Part shown: positions 5,904 through 15,598 of the stretch, in pieces
Layout: the number at the start of each line of letters is the position of its first letter
How positions within the stretch are numbered: position 1 is the first letter of the stretch
Assembly (NCBI GenBank): GCA_002457295.1
Contig: NTKF01000017.1
Coordinates: 1 to 26,808, forward strand
Direction of reading: 5' to 3'
DNA: 26,808 nt
From: Flavobacteriales bacterium MED-G22
GTDB lineage: Bacteria > Bacteroidota > Bacteroidia > Flavobacteriales > Flavobacteriaceae
Made by a program: the position numbers and the translations under genes
The notes under the pieces: model-generated
The model's database searches: none
What the model saw: the letters and a program-made list of their open reading frames with translations, nothing else
Told to the model about the DNA's origin: nothing

Positions 5904-8141
5904 GTGAAAAATTGGTCTATAATTGCAATCCTATTTATGACCACCTTCAGTGCCATTTTTGCACAACAGCAAGGTGAGATTGTAAACAAACTAGACACCA
6001 TACAACAGCTGGATGAAGTAATTCTAAAAGCGAATACTATTTTAGGAAACAAATATGTGGCACGAAATAGAACAGGGGCTTCTTATTTTTTATCGACAGA
6101 AGATTTAGAAAAATTTGGATATGTTGATATCAACCGAGCCCTGAGGAGTGTGCCTGGTGTCACCCTATATGAAGAAGACGGCTTTGGCTTGCGCCCCAAC
6201 ATTTCACTGCGTGGCACTTCTCCCCAAAGAAGTTCAAAAATCACACTTATGGAAGATGGTGTACTCATAGCCCCAGCTCCCTACAGTGCGCCAGCAGCCT
6301 ATTATTTTCCGTCCATTGCTCGTATGGAAGCCGTTGAAATTCTTAAAGGGAGTAGTCAAATACAGTATGGCCCTTTTACAACAGGAGGGGCCATCAATAT
6401 GGTCTCAACTGCCATTCCAGATAGCACAAAAATTCTTATACGGTCTCGATTTGGTAGTTTCAATACAGGGCAAGTGTATGCTTCTGCCGGTCAGTCTTCG
6501 GAACAAATAGGTTATCTATTAGAATATCAAAACAGCAAATCCAATGGGTTCAAACAATTGAACAATCAAGCCAACACAGGGTTTGATATCACAGATTTTA
6601 TGGGTAAAATTAAACTCTCTACTCGCCAAGAAGCAAAAATTAATCAATATCTAGAGTTTAAATATCATTACTATGATGAGACCTCAAATGAAACGTATTT
6701 AGGGATTGCCAAAAAAGAGTTTAGCGTAAACCCCTATGATCGGTATGCGGCATCACAAGAAGATCAAATGAATGCAGACCAGCAACAATTTATGCTCACC
6801 CATGTGATCGATTTTTCTGAGCAGCTAAAGATCATTACAAATGCCTATCATAATACATTTTCAAGAAATTGGTATAAACTCGATGATGTTATTTTTGATG
6901 GAGAGAAAAAAAGTTTAGCCGCCGTATTAGAAGATCCAATACCCTATTCCAATCACTTGCAAATTTTGAAAGGTGAAGTTGCTACTGGGGCAGATGCCTT
7001 AATGGTCAAAGCCAATAATAGAATTTATAACGCCAGAGGGATGCAAACAAAAATTGATTACCACTGGTATGATGCAAAAGGTTCTTTTCATGATATTGAA
7101 TTAGGCGGGCGTCTGCATTATGACGATGAAGACCGCTTTCAATGGGAAGATGGCTACAGTATCATCAATGGCGATATGGCTATGAGTTCTATAGGGCCTC
7201 GAGGAGCGCAAGGCAATAGAATCTCCAGTGCCAATGCGGTTGCTGCTTATCTACTTTACAAATACAAAATAAAGGGCCTTACCCTTACTCCTGGTATTCG
7301 TTATGAGCATATTGCACTTTCTCGTAAAGACTATGGTAAGGCAGATCCTAATCGACTGGGCAGTGCAATGACTACAAGAGAAAATACTGTAGATGTTCTA
7401 ATCCCAGGCATAGGTTTTAATTATAATTTCTTAAAAAATCTTTCCCTTTTTGGGGGGGTGCACAAAGGGTTTTCTCCCCCTGGCAATAAAACTGGAGAGA
7501 AAGCAGAAGAGAGCATCAACTATGAGCTGGGATCACGATTTTTAAAAGGGCGACTACGGGGAGAATTGATAGGCTATTTCAATAACTATTCAAATCTTTT
7601 AGGTTCCGATTTAGCCGCGTCTGGAGGCACCGGTTCTTTAGATCAATTTAATGCAGGGGCGGTTGATGTGAGTGGAGTAGAATTGCTACTAAATTATGAG
7701 CTAACCTCTCCTAATGCTAAAGTCCAGATGCCTATATCTGCTGCTTATACGCTCACTAACGCCATTTTCAAAAATGACTTTGGAAGCACCCAAGGCATTT
7801 GGGGAACAGTGAGCAATGGAGATCGTGTGCCCTATATTCCTCAACATCAGTTTAATTTGACAGCGAGTGTAATTCATCCTCGTTATCAGTTTAACTTTAA
7901 TGTACGCTATAATGGGGCTTTTGCCACTCAAGCTGCCAATAATGGACTTGTAGATCCGCAAGCAATTGATTCTAATTTGGTGGTTGATCTATCAGGAAAA
8001 TACCCAATAACCCCTAAGGTTAATTTGACAGCCAATGTGATTAATCTTTTTGACAATGTGTATGCTGCCTCAAGAGTTCCTGCAGGCTTTCGTCCTGGCC
8101 ATCCCTTTGGTGTGTATGCTGGTATTGAACTGGAACTATAG
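5904..8141 (+). CDS. TonB-dependent outer-membrane receptor, FecA-like
   Basis: This 745-residue protein has a signal peptide (MKNWSIIAILFMTTFSAIFA), a short N-terminal stretch with a TonB-box-like LDEVIL (about residues 36-41), a plug domain (about 50-165) and a 22-strand-type barrel. The plug shows SVPGVTLYEEDGFGLRPNIS, LRGTSPQRSSKITLMEDG and EILKGSSQIQYGPFTTGGAINMV, the pattern of ferric-citrate/siderophore receptors. There is no carboxypeptidase-like N-terminal extension and no SusD partner beside it, so it is not a SusC. Iron-chelate uptake is the likely role; the ligand is not readable. The start is GTG at 5904: the next in-frame ATG (codon 12) would cut the signal peptide in half, and the GTG lies correctly behind the promoter. 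It converges on the PUL. The protein ends GIELEL and lacks a final aromatic residue. Confidence 0.88.
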   Translation: MKNWSIIAILFMTTFSAIFAQQQGEIVNKLDTIQQLDEVILKANTILGNKYVARNRTGASYFLSTEDLEKFGYVDINRALRSVPGVTLYEEDGFGLRPNISLRGTSPQRSSKITLMEDGVLIAPAPYSAPAAYYFPSIARMEAVEILKGSSQIQYGPFTTGGAINMVSTAIPDSTKILIRSRFGSFNTGQVYASAGQSSEQIGYLLEYQNSKSNGFKQLNNQANTGFDITDFMGKIKLSTRQEAKINQYLEFKYHYYDETSNETYLGIAKKEFSVNPYDRYAASQEDQMNADQQQFMLTHVIDFSEQLKIITNAYHNTFSRNWYKLDDVIFDGEKKSLAAVLEDPIPYSNHLQILKGEVATGADALMVKANNRIYNARGMQTKIDYHWYDAKGSFHDIELGGRLHYDDEDRFQWEDGYSIINGDMAMSSIGPRGAQGNRISSANAVAAYLLYKYKIKGLTLTPGIRYEHIALSRKDYGKADPNRLGSAMTTRENTVDVLIPGIGFNYNFLKNLSLFGGVHKGFSPPGNKTGEKAEESINYELGSRFLKGRLRGELIGYFNNYSNLLGSDLAASGGTGSLDQFNAGAVDVSGVELLLNYELTSPNAKVQMPISAAYTLTNAIFKNDFGSTQGIWGTVSNGDRVPYIPQHQFNLTASVIHPRYQFNFNVRYNGAFATQAANNGLVDPQAIDSNLVVDLSGKYPITPKVNLTANVINLFDNVYAASRVPAGFRPGHPFGVYAGIELEL

Positions 8142-8217
8142 CTCTTTTTGATTTCAGATTTATTTTGGATTGATCTATCAATAGCTATTTTAATTGTAAG
8201 CACTTTGATCAAACAGT

Positions 8218-10287
8218 TCAATACTCCAAAACGATTGCAGTGTGCATAGTGAAAGCAGGGACTTTCAATTTTAACAAACCCTCCTTAACTTCAAATTCAA
8301 GTTCTTCTCCACTTGGTATTTGATACACTTTTTGAATGGGTCTGTCTAGTCTAAACTCAAGATCAACCTTGCTTATTTCTACAAAATCTTCAATCACTTC
8401 AACATTGTTAGCACGAAGTAGCGGAGGTGAATAGAGCAAATGAACAACAAACCGGTTTTGTTTTTTTTGATGCAATAAACTGACCTTTCCAGCACTAGGT
8501 AAGTGGTTCACTTGCACAATAGGTTGGTAGTTAAGATAGTTTATGGCATTCTCAAAAAGTTGTCTATGTATTCGCATCCCATGATTATAATAAAGTTGAT
8601 CTATCTGATGAGCAAAAAAGATAGTGTTTTTATGATATACAATAGCTGGATAGTCAGAGTTAGTGGTTTTGTAGGGTGTTTCTCGATGACTCGAATAAGA
8701 AGCATACGTACGATTAAAATAAGGCTCTCTTATCATGGCTAATGGTTTTCCAGAAGTCACTTTGGTTCGAATACCGGATTCATAATTAACAAAAGGAGTG
8801 CTCACCACTTCGTCATTTAAAACTTCATCAATAACAGTAAAATCAAAATCAAAAGGAGAATGAGCAACAAAACGGGTTCCCACGTCAAGGGCAAATTTTT
8901 CTGTTCCCTTTAACATACCGCCCTTTTCAAAAATAATTAGTTTTCCTCCCTTTTCATTCCATTCTTGAAGCGCTTGAGCCTCTTCGGTATTGAGCGTTTT
9001 CTGACTAGGCAGCACGACCAAGTCCAGGTCTTTTAAATTGTTTAGGTCAGCTACCACAAAATCTCGATGCAGCTGTAAAAGCATTTTCACAATACCATAA
9101 TCAGAGCTCGGGATGAGGCTTAACCACACACCTAAATTTGAATAGGGTTTACCTCCAGGGCCATAGTCTTCAATTTTTTCGACATAAGAATAGGCTTCAC
9201 CAATATTTTTGTAGGTTTCCATATCCATCTTTCCTTCGGGGTGTAATTGGTCTCCAAAATTACACGATGCCCCAAAGGAGATCATAGTTGCAGCTTCAAA
9301 TTTGATGGCGTCAGCATGCTTAAATCCTCCAAATTCACCCCATGCCTTATGAAACTTTCCGCTCATTGCCACCACTGGTGTGTTTTTTCCTAAATGAAAT
9401 TTTGCTTCGAGAGGGAGTTTGTCATACCCACCCCATGTGGTAGGTAAATCTTCTAGTTCAGCATGGGTATTTTCTTCATAGAGCGCCTGTTCGAAAATAG
9501 CTTTTTTGGTGAGGTGGGTGGCTTGATTAAAAAAGACAGTGGCCTCTGGATGGTAAGAATACACCAATTTTCTCAATTCATTCATGTGGGCTTTTAGTGC
9601 CAGTGCATAACTTTTTTCAACTGCTTTGATGTCTTTAATATCAATTCCTTCAGCCTCCATACGGAATTTTGAATGGGCAGAAAAACTAGAGGGCTTGATG
9701 TGGTAGATGTCAAACCAAAAACCATCTAAGTCTTTATAGCGTTGACAAATTTCTTCTACATTTTTTAATATATATGAATGGTAGGCCCCACCAGGCGTTG
9801 GATCTAAGCATTTCCAACTATAATGCCCCCGCCGATCGTCTGGCTTCGCCTCAGGGTCAATGTTGATGGATAACATTTTACCTGCGGCATCTCGCATAAC
9901 CCATTCAGGGTGCTGTTCTGCGTCTAATACACTCCAACCCACTGTGAAATAGAAAGGCGCTTTGACACCAATTTCGTGGCAGGCTTCAAGTTGTGCACCC
10001 AAAAGATCAAAATCTAAATGCGGATGCATCGTTCCTACTTTTGTGGGATAATAGCTATACCCGTGATGCCCTTTACTAAAAATATTAATTTGATTTATGT
10101 TGCCTTCTAAAAGGGCAGATTGAAATTGTTTCTTGTCAAATTGAGCACCGATATTCGGAATCTGCTCTGAGGTATGAAAGTCTAAATGTACTTGACGTGT
10201 GGGTAGCGTTTCTTCAATTTTTCGTTGTTGCTGTGCGATCAATTGAGTGGCAGCTAAAAGCAAAAAAAATACATCTGTTATTTTCAT
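8218..10287 (-). CDS. Secreted GHL6-type glycosidase, possible alpha-L-fucosidase
   Basis: This 689-residue protein has a signal peptide (MKITDVFFLLLAATQLIA) and an N-terminal TIM-barrel of the type called hypothetical glycosyl hydrolase 6 (GHL6). Visible motifs are VHLDFHTSEQIPNIG (33-47), SKGHHGYSYYPTK (71-83), ACHEIGVKAPFYFTVGW (102-118) and LDGFWFDIYH (187-196), where Asp193 is a good nucleophile candidate by analogy with other barrel glycosidases. The middle, around LVVLPSQKTLNTEEAQALQEWNEKGGKLIIFE, resembles the beta-galactosidase trimerization domain, followed by a C-terminal beta domain. From memory this architecture occurs in GH151-like alpha-L-fucosidases, but the substrate is not proven. 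It is the last gene of the PUL, 10 bp after a sulfatase, so it may remove a fucose or related side group. It probably acts in the periplasm. Confidence 0.65.
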   Translation of the reverse strand: MKITDVFFLLLAATQLIAQQQRKIEETLPTRQVHLDFHTSEQIPNIGAQFDKKQFQSALLEGNINQINIFSKGHHGYSYYPTKVGTMHPHLDFDLLGAQLEACHEIGVKAPFYFTVGWSVLDAEQHPEWVMRDAAGKMLSINIDPEAKPDDRRGHYSWKCLDPTPGGAYHSYILKNVEEICQRYKDLDGFWFDIYHIKPSSFSAHSKFRMEAEGIDIKDIKAVEKSYALALKAHMNELRKLVYSYHPEATVFFNQATHLTKKAIFEQALYEENTHAELEDLPTTWGGYDKLPLEAKFHLGKNTPVVAMSGKFHKAWGEFGGFKHADAIKFEAATMISFGASCNFGDQLHPEGKMDMETYKNIGEAYSYVEKIEDYGPGGKPYSNLGVWLSLIPSSDYGIVKMLLQLHRDFVVADLNNLKDLDLVVLPSQKTLNTEEAQALQEWNEKGGKLIIFEKGGMLKGTEKFALDVGTRFVAHSPFDFDFTVIDEVLNDEVVSTPFVNYESGIRTKVTSGKPLAMIREPYFNRTYASYSSHRETPYKTTNSDYPAIVYHKNTIFFAHQIDQLYYNHGMRIHRQLFENAINYLNYQPIVQVNHLPSAGKVSLLHQKKQNRFVVHLLYSPPLLRANNVEVIEDFVEISKVDLEFRLDRPIQKVYQIPSGEELEFEVKEGLLKLKVPAFTMHTAIVLEY

Positions 10288-10297
10288 AATTTTAAAT

Positions 10298-11830
10298 TTA
10301 GTTTGAAAAGCCTCTTAGCGCTCTATCTTTTATTGCAAGCGCTCGAAGCCGATTGATTGTTTCTGGACTCACGTTGTCTATCCATGCCGGAATTGGATCA
10401 ACATTCCAATCAGCTGCTGTCATATCTACAACATCATTATAGTAAAGCAGCCCTTGTTGTAATTCTTTTTGAAGTTCTATTTGTTTTGATTGGTAGGAAG
10501 GTAAGTCATATAAATTTGTGGTTTCCCAAGGGTCGTTTTTTAAATCAAACAACTGACCCGTCTTTTCTCCTTTCACTAAATACTCAATCAGTTTATAATC
10601 TTCTTTGCGAATGGCTCGCTGTGAATTTTTATAAGCAAAAACTAAACTAGATCTTTCGATTTTCTCTTGACTCATTAGGGTATTAAACAAACTAACACCT
10701 ACAACTGTTTTTGGGGTTTCAGTGGTTGTTAAGTCACACAAGGTTGGATAGAGATCGAGTGTGTAGACTAATTCTTCATTTGATATGCCTTGAGGAATAC
10801 CGGGCCCTTCAAAAATTAAAGGAACCTTGATGCTGTGTTCATATAAATTTTGTTTACCCATTAGACCATGTTGTCCAACGGCAAGACCATTGTCAGAACT
10901 AAAAATTATGATAGTGTTGTCACGTAGTCCCTTTTCTTCTAACGCATTTATAATCCTGCCGATTTGTTCGTCCATATGAGTTATCATAGCATAATAGGCA
11001 AGAATATTAGCTTTGACTTCGTCAACAGTTCTAGGGTAACCGGCCAACCACTCATCGCGTATGTCCATTTCGCCATTGTCAAAAGGATGTTTCATAGCAA
11101 AATTGGGTGGCACTTCAATCTCTTTTTTCACATAAAGATCTTCATACTTTTTTGGCATGTTTCTCGGATCATGGGGAGCCGTAAATGATACTTGAAGATA
11201 AAAGGGATTCGATGCTCTATAGTCTTTGATAAACTCAATGGCAGCATTAGAAAAAAGAACGGAAGAATGTGTTGAGTCTATTTTGATTGCTGAAAGTTTT
11301 TTGGAGTTTTCAAGTTCTTTTGTGGGGACTTGATAATGATCACACATACCTCCAAAAAAAAGTTTCGATCCTTCTTTAAATCCTTTTAGAAAAGCAGGTT
11401 CCCCATTGTGCCATTTGCCGGTGTGAAATGTGGTATAGTTATTCATAGAAAGTGCTTCTGGTAAAAGTAAGTCTGGCATTTCTATATTACTTCCAGCATA
11501 GGGTGTAATATCAAAAACACTTCTGCCTGTAATCAACATGGCTCTGCTGGGGGCACAAACTGCTCCATTCATTGCACCCATAATGTAGGTGTTTTTGAAG
11601 GTTGTCCCTCTTGCAACTAGTGCATCTAAATTTGGAGTTATTATTTCTGTATTCCCCAAGGCATGAATACCATCATATCTTTGATCATCTGCTAAGATGA
11701 AAACTATGTTTGGCCTTTTATCTATGGGTGGATTTTTTTTTGGGGTTGCACAACCAATGAAGAGCAGAAAGAGTGTAAGTTGAGGTTTTTTTAAGAAGAA
11801 AAAACTAGGGTTGAGAAAATTGATGTTCAT
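10298..11830 (-). CDS. Formylglycine-dependent sulfatase, lipoprotein (family S1)
   Basis: This 510-residue sulfatase carries a lipoprotein signal ending FLLFIGC (Cys27), so it is membrane-anchored. The active site is complete: the calcium ligands ADDQR (Asp48, Asp49), the maturation motif CAPSRAMLITG with Cys92 converted to formylglycine, TGKWH (Lys139), APHDP (His220), SSDNG (Asp313, Asn314) and GKQNLYEH (Lys326). A cytoplasmic or periplasmic maturase (anSME or FGE) is needed and is not in the window. The leader before Cys27 is rather long, but there is no later Met that would keep the lipobox. It lies between GH43 and the GHL6 gene, so it should act on the same glycan. The S1 subfamily cannot be fixed by eye; general arylsulfatase-like features are seen. 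Confidence 0.85.
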   Translation of the reverse strand: MNINFLNPSFFFLKKPQLTLFLLFIGCATPKKNPPIDKRPNIVFILADDQRYDGIHALGNTEIITPNLDALVARGTTFKNTYIMGAMNGAVCAPSRAMLITGRSVFDITPYAGSNIEMPDLLLPEALSMNNYTTFHTGKWHNGEPAFLKGFKEGSKLFFGGMCDHYQVPTKELENSKKLSAIKIDSTHSSVLFSNAAIEFIKDYRASNPFYLQVSFTAPHDPRNMPKKYEDLYVKKEIEVPPNFAMKHPFDNGEMDIRDEWLAGYPRTVDEVKANILAYYAMITHMDEQIGRIINALEEKGLRDNTIIIFSSDNGLAVGQHGLMGKQNLYEHSIKVPLIFEGPGIPQGISNEELVYTLDLYPTLCDLTTTETPKTVVGVSLFNTLMSQEKIERSSLVFAYKNSQRAIRKEDYKLIEYLVKGEKTGQLFDLKNDPWETTNLYDLPSYQSKQIELQKELQQGLLYYNDVVDMTAADWNVDPIPAWIDNVSPETINRLRALAIKDRALRGFSN

Positions 11831-11877
11831 CGCCTTACTTTATACAAATTCATTTAGTTTTTTGATCAGCCCATTTT

Positions 11878-12918
11878 TCATGATTTTGGATAGGGGTCAA
11901 TAGTTTGAATTAGACCATTTTCTAAATAGGTGATTTCAGCAACTTTAATTGATCTAAGGTGGGTTACACCCTTGGATAAAGAAGAATCGTGATAAAATAA
12001 ATAGGATTTTTGCTCCATCTTACAAATAGAATGGTGGCTAGTCCAACCCACAACAGGATTCAACACGCGACCTTTATATACAAAGGGTCCATAGGGATTA
12101 TCTCCTATGGCGTAACAAATAAAATGGGTGTCACCAGTTGAATAAGAAAAATAATAGTTACCGTTGTGTTTATGAAGCCATGCAGCTTCAAAAAATCTTC
12201 GATCATTATCTCCTGCTAAAAGCAATTCTCCGTTTTCATCAACAATTTGGATTTCTTTTGGTTTTTCATCAAATTCCAAAAGATCAGGACGTAATTTTGC
12301 AACAAAAGGGAGTAATGCAGCTTCCTTGTCTTTTGGAAGAAAAGCAGTGGGACTTTCGGGTTGCTCTGCATTGAATTTACCTTTTCGCCAGCGCTGTAAT
12401 TGTCCTCCCCAAAGTCCTCCAAAATACATATAATAGCTTCCGTCATCATCTTTAAATACTGCAGGGTCTATTGAAAAACTATTTTTTATGGCATTGGGTT
12501 GTGGAATAAACGGACCTATAGGTGAGGAGCTTGTCGCAACACCAATTCGAAAGATACCGTCATAATCTTTAGCAGGGAAAAATAAATAAAAGGTTCCTTC
12601 TTTTTCATTTGCGTCGGGAGCCCACATTTGCTTTTCTGCCCAGGGCACTTGATCTACATGAAGAGCTATACCATGATCAACTACTTCACTATCGATCTTA
12701 TCCATAGAGAACACATGATAATCTTCCATTGCAAAATGGCTTCCTAGATCATCAAACGCTTCTCCCGCATCTATATCGTGGGAGGGATAGATATATATTT
12801 TATTATTAAAAACATGAGCTGAGGGGTCAGCAGTATAGATGTGATTTACTAAAGGCTTGGATAAAGCCTTCTTATTTAATTCATCAAAATCTATATGGTC
12901 TATATTGTCTTCAGGCAT
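11878..12918 (-). CDS. GH43 beta-xylosidase/alpha-L-arabinofuranosidase, cytoplasmic
   Basis: This 346-residue five-bladed beta-propeller glycosidase has all three catalytic carboxylates: general base Asp31 in YTADPSAHVF, pKa-modulating Asp151 in SIDPAVF, and general acid Glu244 in FFEAAWL. The motifs IYIYPSHDIDAG, WAEKQMWAPDA, FRIGVATSSSPIGPF and YYMYFGGLWGGQLQRW are those I associate with subfamily 1 of GH43, whose members release xylose or arabinose from xylo-oligosaccharides. There is no signal peptide, so it works in the cytoplasm on imported oligosaccharides. It starts 1 bp after the stop of the GPH symporter gene, which indicates coupled expression of import and hydrolysis. Whether xylosidase or arabinofuranosidase activity dominates cannot be read from the sequence. 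Confidence 0.9.
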   Translation of the reverse strand: MPEDNIDHIDFDELNKKALSKPLVNHIYTADPSAHVFNNKIYIYPSHDIDAGEAFDDLGSHFAMEDYHVFSMDKIDSEVVDHGIALHVDQVPWAEKQMWAPDANEKEGTFYLFFPAKDYDGIFRIGVATSSSPIGPFIPQPNAIKNSFSIDPAVFKDDDGSYYMYFGGLWGGQLQRWRKGKFNAEQPESPTAFLPKDKEAALLPFVAKLRPDLLEFDEKPKEIQIVDENGELLLAGDNDRRFFEAAWLHKHNGNYYFSYSTGDTHFICYAIGDNPYGPFVYKGRVLNPVVGWTSHHSICKMEQKSYLFYHDSSLSKGVTHLRSIKVAEITYLENGLIQTIDPYPKS

Positions 12919-12919
12919 T

Positions 12920-14389
12920 TTATTGAGCTCTTCTTTGTTCTAATTCGGTTTCAATTTGAATTTCCATGCGCTTGTTGATGGCATAGAAGAATAATAAGCC
13001 AGATCCAATCAAAAAAGGAATCGATGGAAATATACTAACAAGCATTCTAGTCCCTTCAATTGCGCTTTCGGGTTGAACAATCATATCACTTGCTATTCCA
13101 GCAGCATCAGCCGCTTCTTTAGTGATATAGCCATAGGCACCAAGAATCCAAGTGAGTAGTGCACTACCAATTGAAAGACCCCCTTTAAGACCAACCATCA
13201 TAGCAGAAAAAACAATAGCGGTGGCACGCCGGTTATTTTTCCATTCTGAATAGTCTGCCACATCAGCAATCATTGCCCAAAGAATAGGGATTGTTATTCC
13301 ATAGAAAAAACCGTGGGCAACCTGTGCTGCAAACATCCATTCTACAGACTCAGCGCTAAAAAAATAAAAAATAAGAATAAAGAGTGTTGAGAGAAAAAGG
13401 AATAAATTGAAAACGTCTCTTTTGCCATATTTATCAGCTAGATTTTTAGATAATCCAATACCAAAAATCATAAAAATGATTCCACCCGCATTAAACAAAC
13501 CAAATCCAGCTGAAAGGGGATCTGTTCCAAAAAAATTGATTCCAATTCCAGATAGAAAATTTAAAATAGGACTGATAAAACTAGTAAGACTTTCTTTGTC
13601 GACATAATTCTTAAAGTAATAGACATAAGACCCCCCCTTCATGGCTAGCGTAATAAAAAGCAATGTGGTTAATATCAACATGATGATCCAAGGTCTACTT
13701 TTAAATAAATCAGATAGATCTTCTCTCAGACTAGATTGTTGATCGGGTTTGGGTATAATTCTTTCTTTGGTAGTAACAAATGTGATGAGCAGCATAACTG
13801 TTCCAATGATGGCCAGCCATGTCATAACGATTTCAATACCCACAGCTTTATCTCCACCGCCAGCACTTTCAATAATGGGAAGCATAAATACTTGCACAAA
13901 AAATTGAGCAAACATTACAGCAACAAATCGATAAGATGACAAGCTGTTTCTTTCTCCCATGTCACCAGTGATCACTCCGCTTAAGGCCGAGTAGGGGAGG
14001 TTGTTTGCAGCATAAAGGAGCAATAATAAAGTGTAGGTTACAGAAGCATAAATAAGTTTTCCTTTGTAACCAAAATCGGGGGTGCTAAACGCTAAAAGAG
14101 CAATCACACCAAGGGGAACCGAAGTGTATAATATCCAAGGGCGAAACTTTCCCCATTTGGACGATGTCCTATCACTTAATGCTCCAATTATTGGATTAAA
14201 CCCAAATGCTGCAATAAGTCCAACTACTAAAATGATGGCAGAGGCGTCACTAGTATCAAGCCCATAAATATCAGTGTAGAAAAAAGCGAGATAGGTGACT
14301 AACGTTTGGAAAACTAAATTAGCAGCTAAGTCTCCTAAACTGTATCCAATTTTTTCTTTTACCGATAGAGTTTGTGAAGAAGAATTCAT
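12920..14389 (-). CDS. GPH-family glycoside:cation symporter (MFS_2)
   Basis: This 489-residue inner-membrane protein has about 12 hydrophobic segments. The GPH (glycoside-pentoside-hexuronide) signature is seen in KEKIGYSLGDLAANLVFQ near the N-terminus, PIIGALSDRTSSKWGKFRPW in loop 2-3, and MIADVADYSEWKNNRRATA in the second half. Family members such as MelB and XynT take up oligosaccharides or glycosides with sodium or protons. Lying between the GH10 and GH43 genes (19 bp and 1 bp spacing), it most likely imports xylo-oligosaccharides made in the periplasm for the cytoplasmic GH43. The length is normal and there are no signs of damage. Confidence 0.9.
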   Translation of the reverse strand: MNSSSQTLSVKEKIGYSLGDLAANLVFQTLVTYLAFFYTDIYGLDTSDASAIILVVGLIAAFGFNPIIGALSDRTSSKWGKFRPWILYTSVPLGVIALLAFSTPDFGYKGKLIYASVTYTLLLLLYAANNLPYSALSGVITGDMGERNSLSSYRFVAVMFAQFFVQVFMLPIIESAGGGDKAVGIEIVMTWLAIIGTVMLLITFVTTKERIIPKPDQQSSLREDLSDLFKSRPWIIMLILTTLLFITLAMKGGSYVYYFKNYVDKESLTSFISPILNFLSGIGINFFGTDPLSAGFGLFNAGGIIFMIFGIGLSKNLADKYGKRDVFNLFLFLSTLFILIFYFFSAESVEWMFAAQVAHGFFYGITIPILWAMIADVADYSEWKNNRRATAIVFSAMMVGLKGGLSIGSALLTWILGAYGYITKEAADAAGIASDMIVQPESAIEGTRMLVSIFPSIPFLIGSGLLFFYAINKRMEIQIETELEQRRAQ

Positions 14390-14408
14390 AGTATGTAAAA
14401 AATTAGAT

Positions 14409-15551
14409 TTAATGGAGAGAATCGATTTTTAATATTCTTTTGTAGGCTTTTTTTGGCTGATAGTTTCTATCAAATAAAAGCGGATAGTTTGTGCGCCCCC
14501 TTATAGGAAAATTATTTAGCCATGAGTGCTTATCAGTTAATCCCCAAAATGTAACTCGGCTGATTTTGTCTTTGTGTTTCAAAAACAGTTTAAATATATT
14601 TTCATATCGATCGGCCAATTTTATTTTTATATCTTCTGGTAGTTCGACTGGATATGGATTCATGGTTGGATCACCCTCAAGTTTTTTAAAATCCTGTTCC
14701 ACTCCAGCACCCACTAATTCCCACGGATTGGGCAAGGGTGATACATCTAGTTCTGTAAACATCACTTTCACGCCAAGGTTGTGATAGGCTATAATAGATT
14801 TTTCAATTTCTTCAAGTGAAGGACTGTTGAGTTGCCAATGGGCTTGAATTCCAACAGCGTCAATTTTGGTGCCACTTTCTTGCAAGTCTTTTATAAGCCT
14901 AAGAGCTCCTTCTCTCTTTTTGGGGTTACATAAATTGTAATCATTATAGGTCAATTCAGCTTGTGAATCCGATTGATGTGCTATTTGAAATGCTTGCTTT
15001 ATATAATTCTTTCCTACTACCTTATAAAAAAGGGAGGCTCTTAAAGAACCGTCTTCATTGAGAGCCTCATTGACTACGTCCCACGAATGGATTCGGCTTT
15101 TATACCTTCCCACCACTGTTTCAATATGTGATTTGATGTAGCCTGCCATGGTTGCGCTGTCTTTGACTTCATTCATAAATGGCGCAATTTGAGAATGCCA
15201 AACTAAGGTATGTCCTACAATGTGCATATCATTTTTTTCTCCCAAGGCTACATACTTATCGGCGATATCAAAATAAAATGAATTTGGTTTTGGATGAATA
15301 TACATCCACTTCAGATTATTCTCGTTGGTAATAGAGTTAAATTCATTTTTTAATAACTCATTGGCAATTACCTCTTTTTCTTCTATTTGATCCTCATTTA
15401 ATGCAGCTCCAATAAAAAATGCATTGTTAAATTTTTCTTTAAGAGTTAATGCCTCATCCTTTACATTATTAGTTTTATTAAGACCATCGCCACAGGAGGT
15501 CATTGAAATAACTACTATGAGCAGCAGCGAAAAAGTATTATTGGAACCCAT
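14409..15551 (-). CDS. GH10 endo-1,4-beta-xylanase, lipoprotein
   Basis: This 380-residue TIM-barrel xylanase has a lipoprotein signal (LLIVVISMTSC, Cys20). Family hallmarks are NENNLKWMYIHP (77-88), HIVGHTLVWHSQIAP (110-124), the acid/base Glu162 in WDVVNEALNEDG, YNDYNL, GIQAHWQL, and the nucleophile Glu267 in VMFTELDVSP. WGLTDKHSWL gives the C-terminal aromatic subsite. It cuts the beta-1,4-xylan backbone and accepts substituted chains, as is known for GH10. It has no carbohydrate-binding module. The lipid anchor places it on the outer membrane, either outside or on the periplasmic side; the residues after Cys20 (GDGLNK) are not a clear surface-export signal. It follows a sulfatase by 47 bp and precedes the symporter by 19 bp. 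This is the strongest indicator of the PUL substrate. Confidence 0.93.
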   Translation of the reverse strand: MGSNNTFSLLLIVVISMTSCGDGLNKTNNVKDEALTLKEKFNNAFFIGAALNEDQIEEKEVIANELLKNEFNSITNENNLKWMYIHPKPNSFYFDIADKYVALGEKNDMHIVGHTLVWHSQIAPFMNEVKDSATMAGYIKSHIETVVGRYKSRIHSWDVVNEALNEDGSLRASLFYKVVGKNYIKQAFQIAHQSDSQAELTYNDYNLCNPKKREGALRLIKDLQESGTKIDAVGIQAHWQLNSPSLEEIEKSIIAYHNLGVKVMFTELDVSPLPNPWELVGAGVEQDFKKLEGDPTMNPYPVELPEDIKIKLADRYENIFKLFLKHKDKISRVTFWGLTDKHSWLNNFPIRGRTNYPLLFDRNYQPKKAYKRILKIDSLH

Positions 15552-15598
15552 ATTAAAAGTGTTTGTATGTGGTGTTTAATTAGCCTGTATTGCTTGAT

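Noticed and set aside
5904..8141. TonB-dependent receptor as the SusC partner of the PUL
   Set aside because: It is on the opposite strand, lacks the SusC N-terminal domain and has a FecA-like plug; the real SusC is expected right of the window next to susD.
8169..8190. ATTGAT-CT-ATCAAT as terminator between the receptor gene and the PUL end
   Set aside because: The stem is short, AT-rich with a 2-nt loop, and the T tract after it is interrupted.
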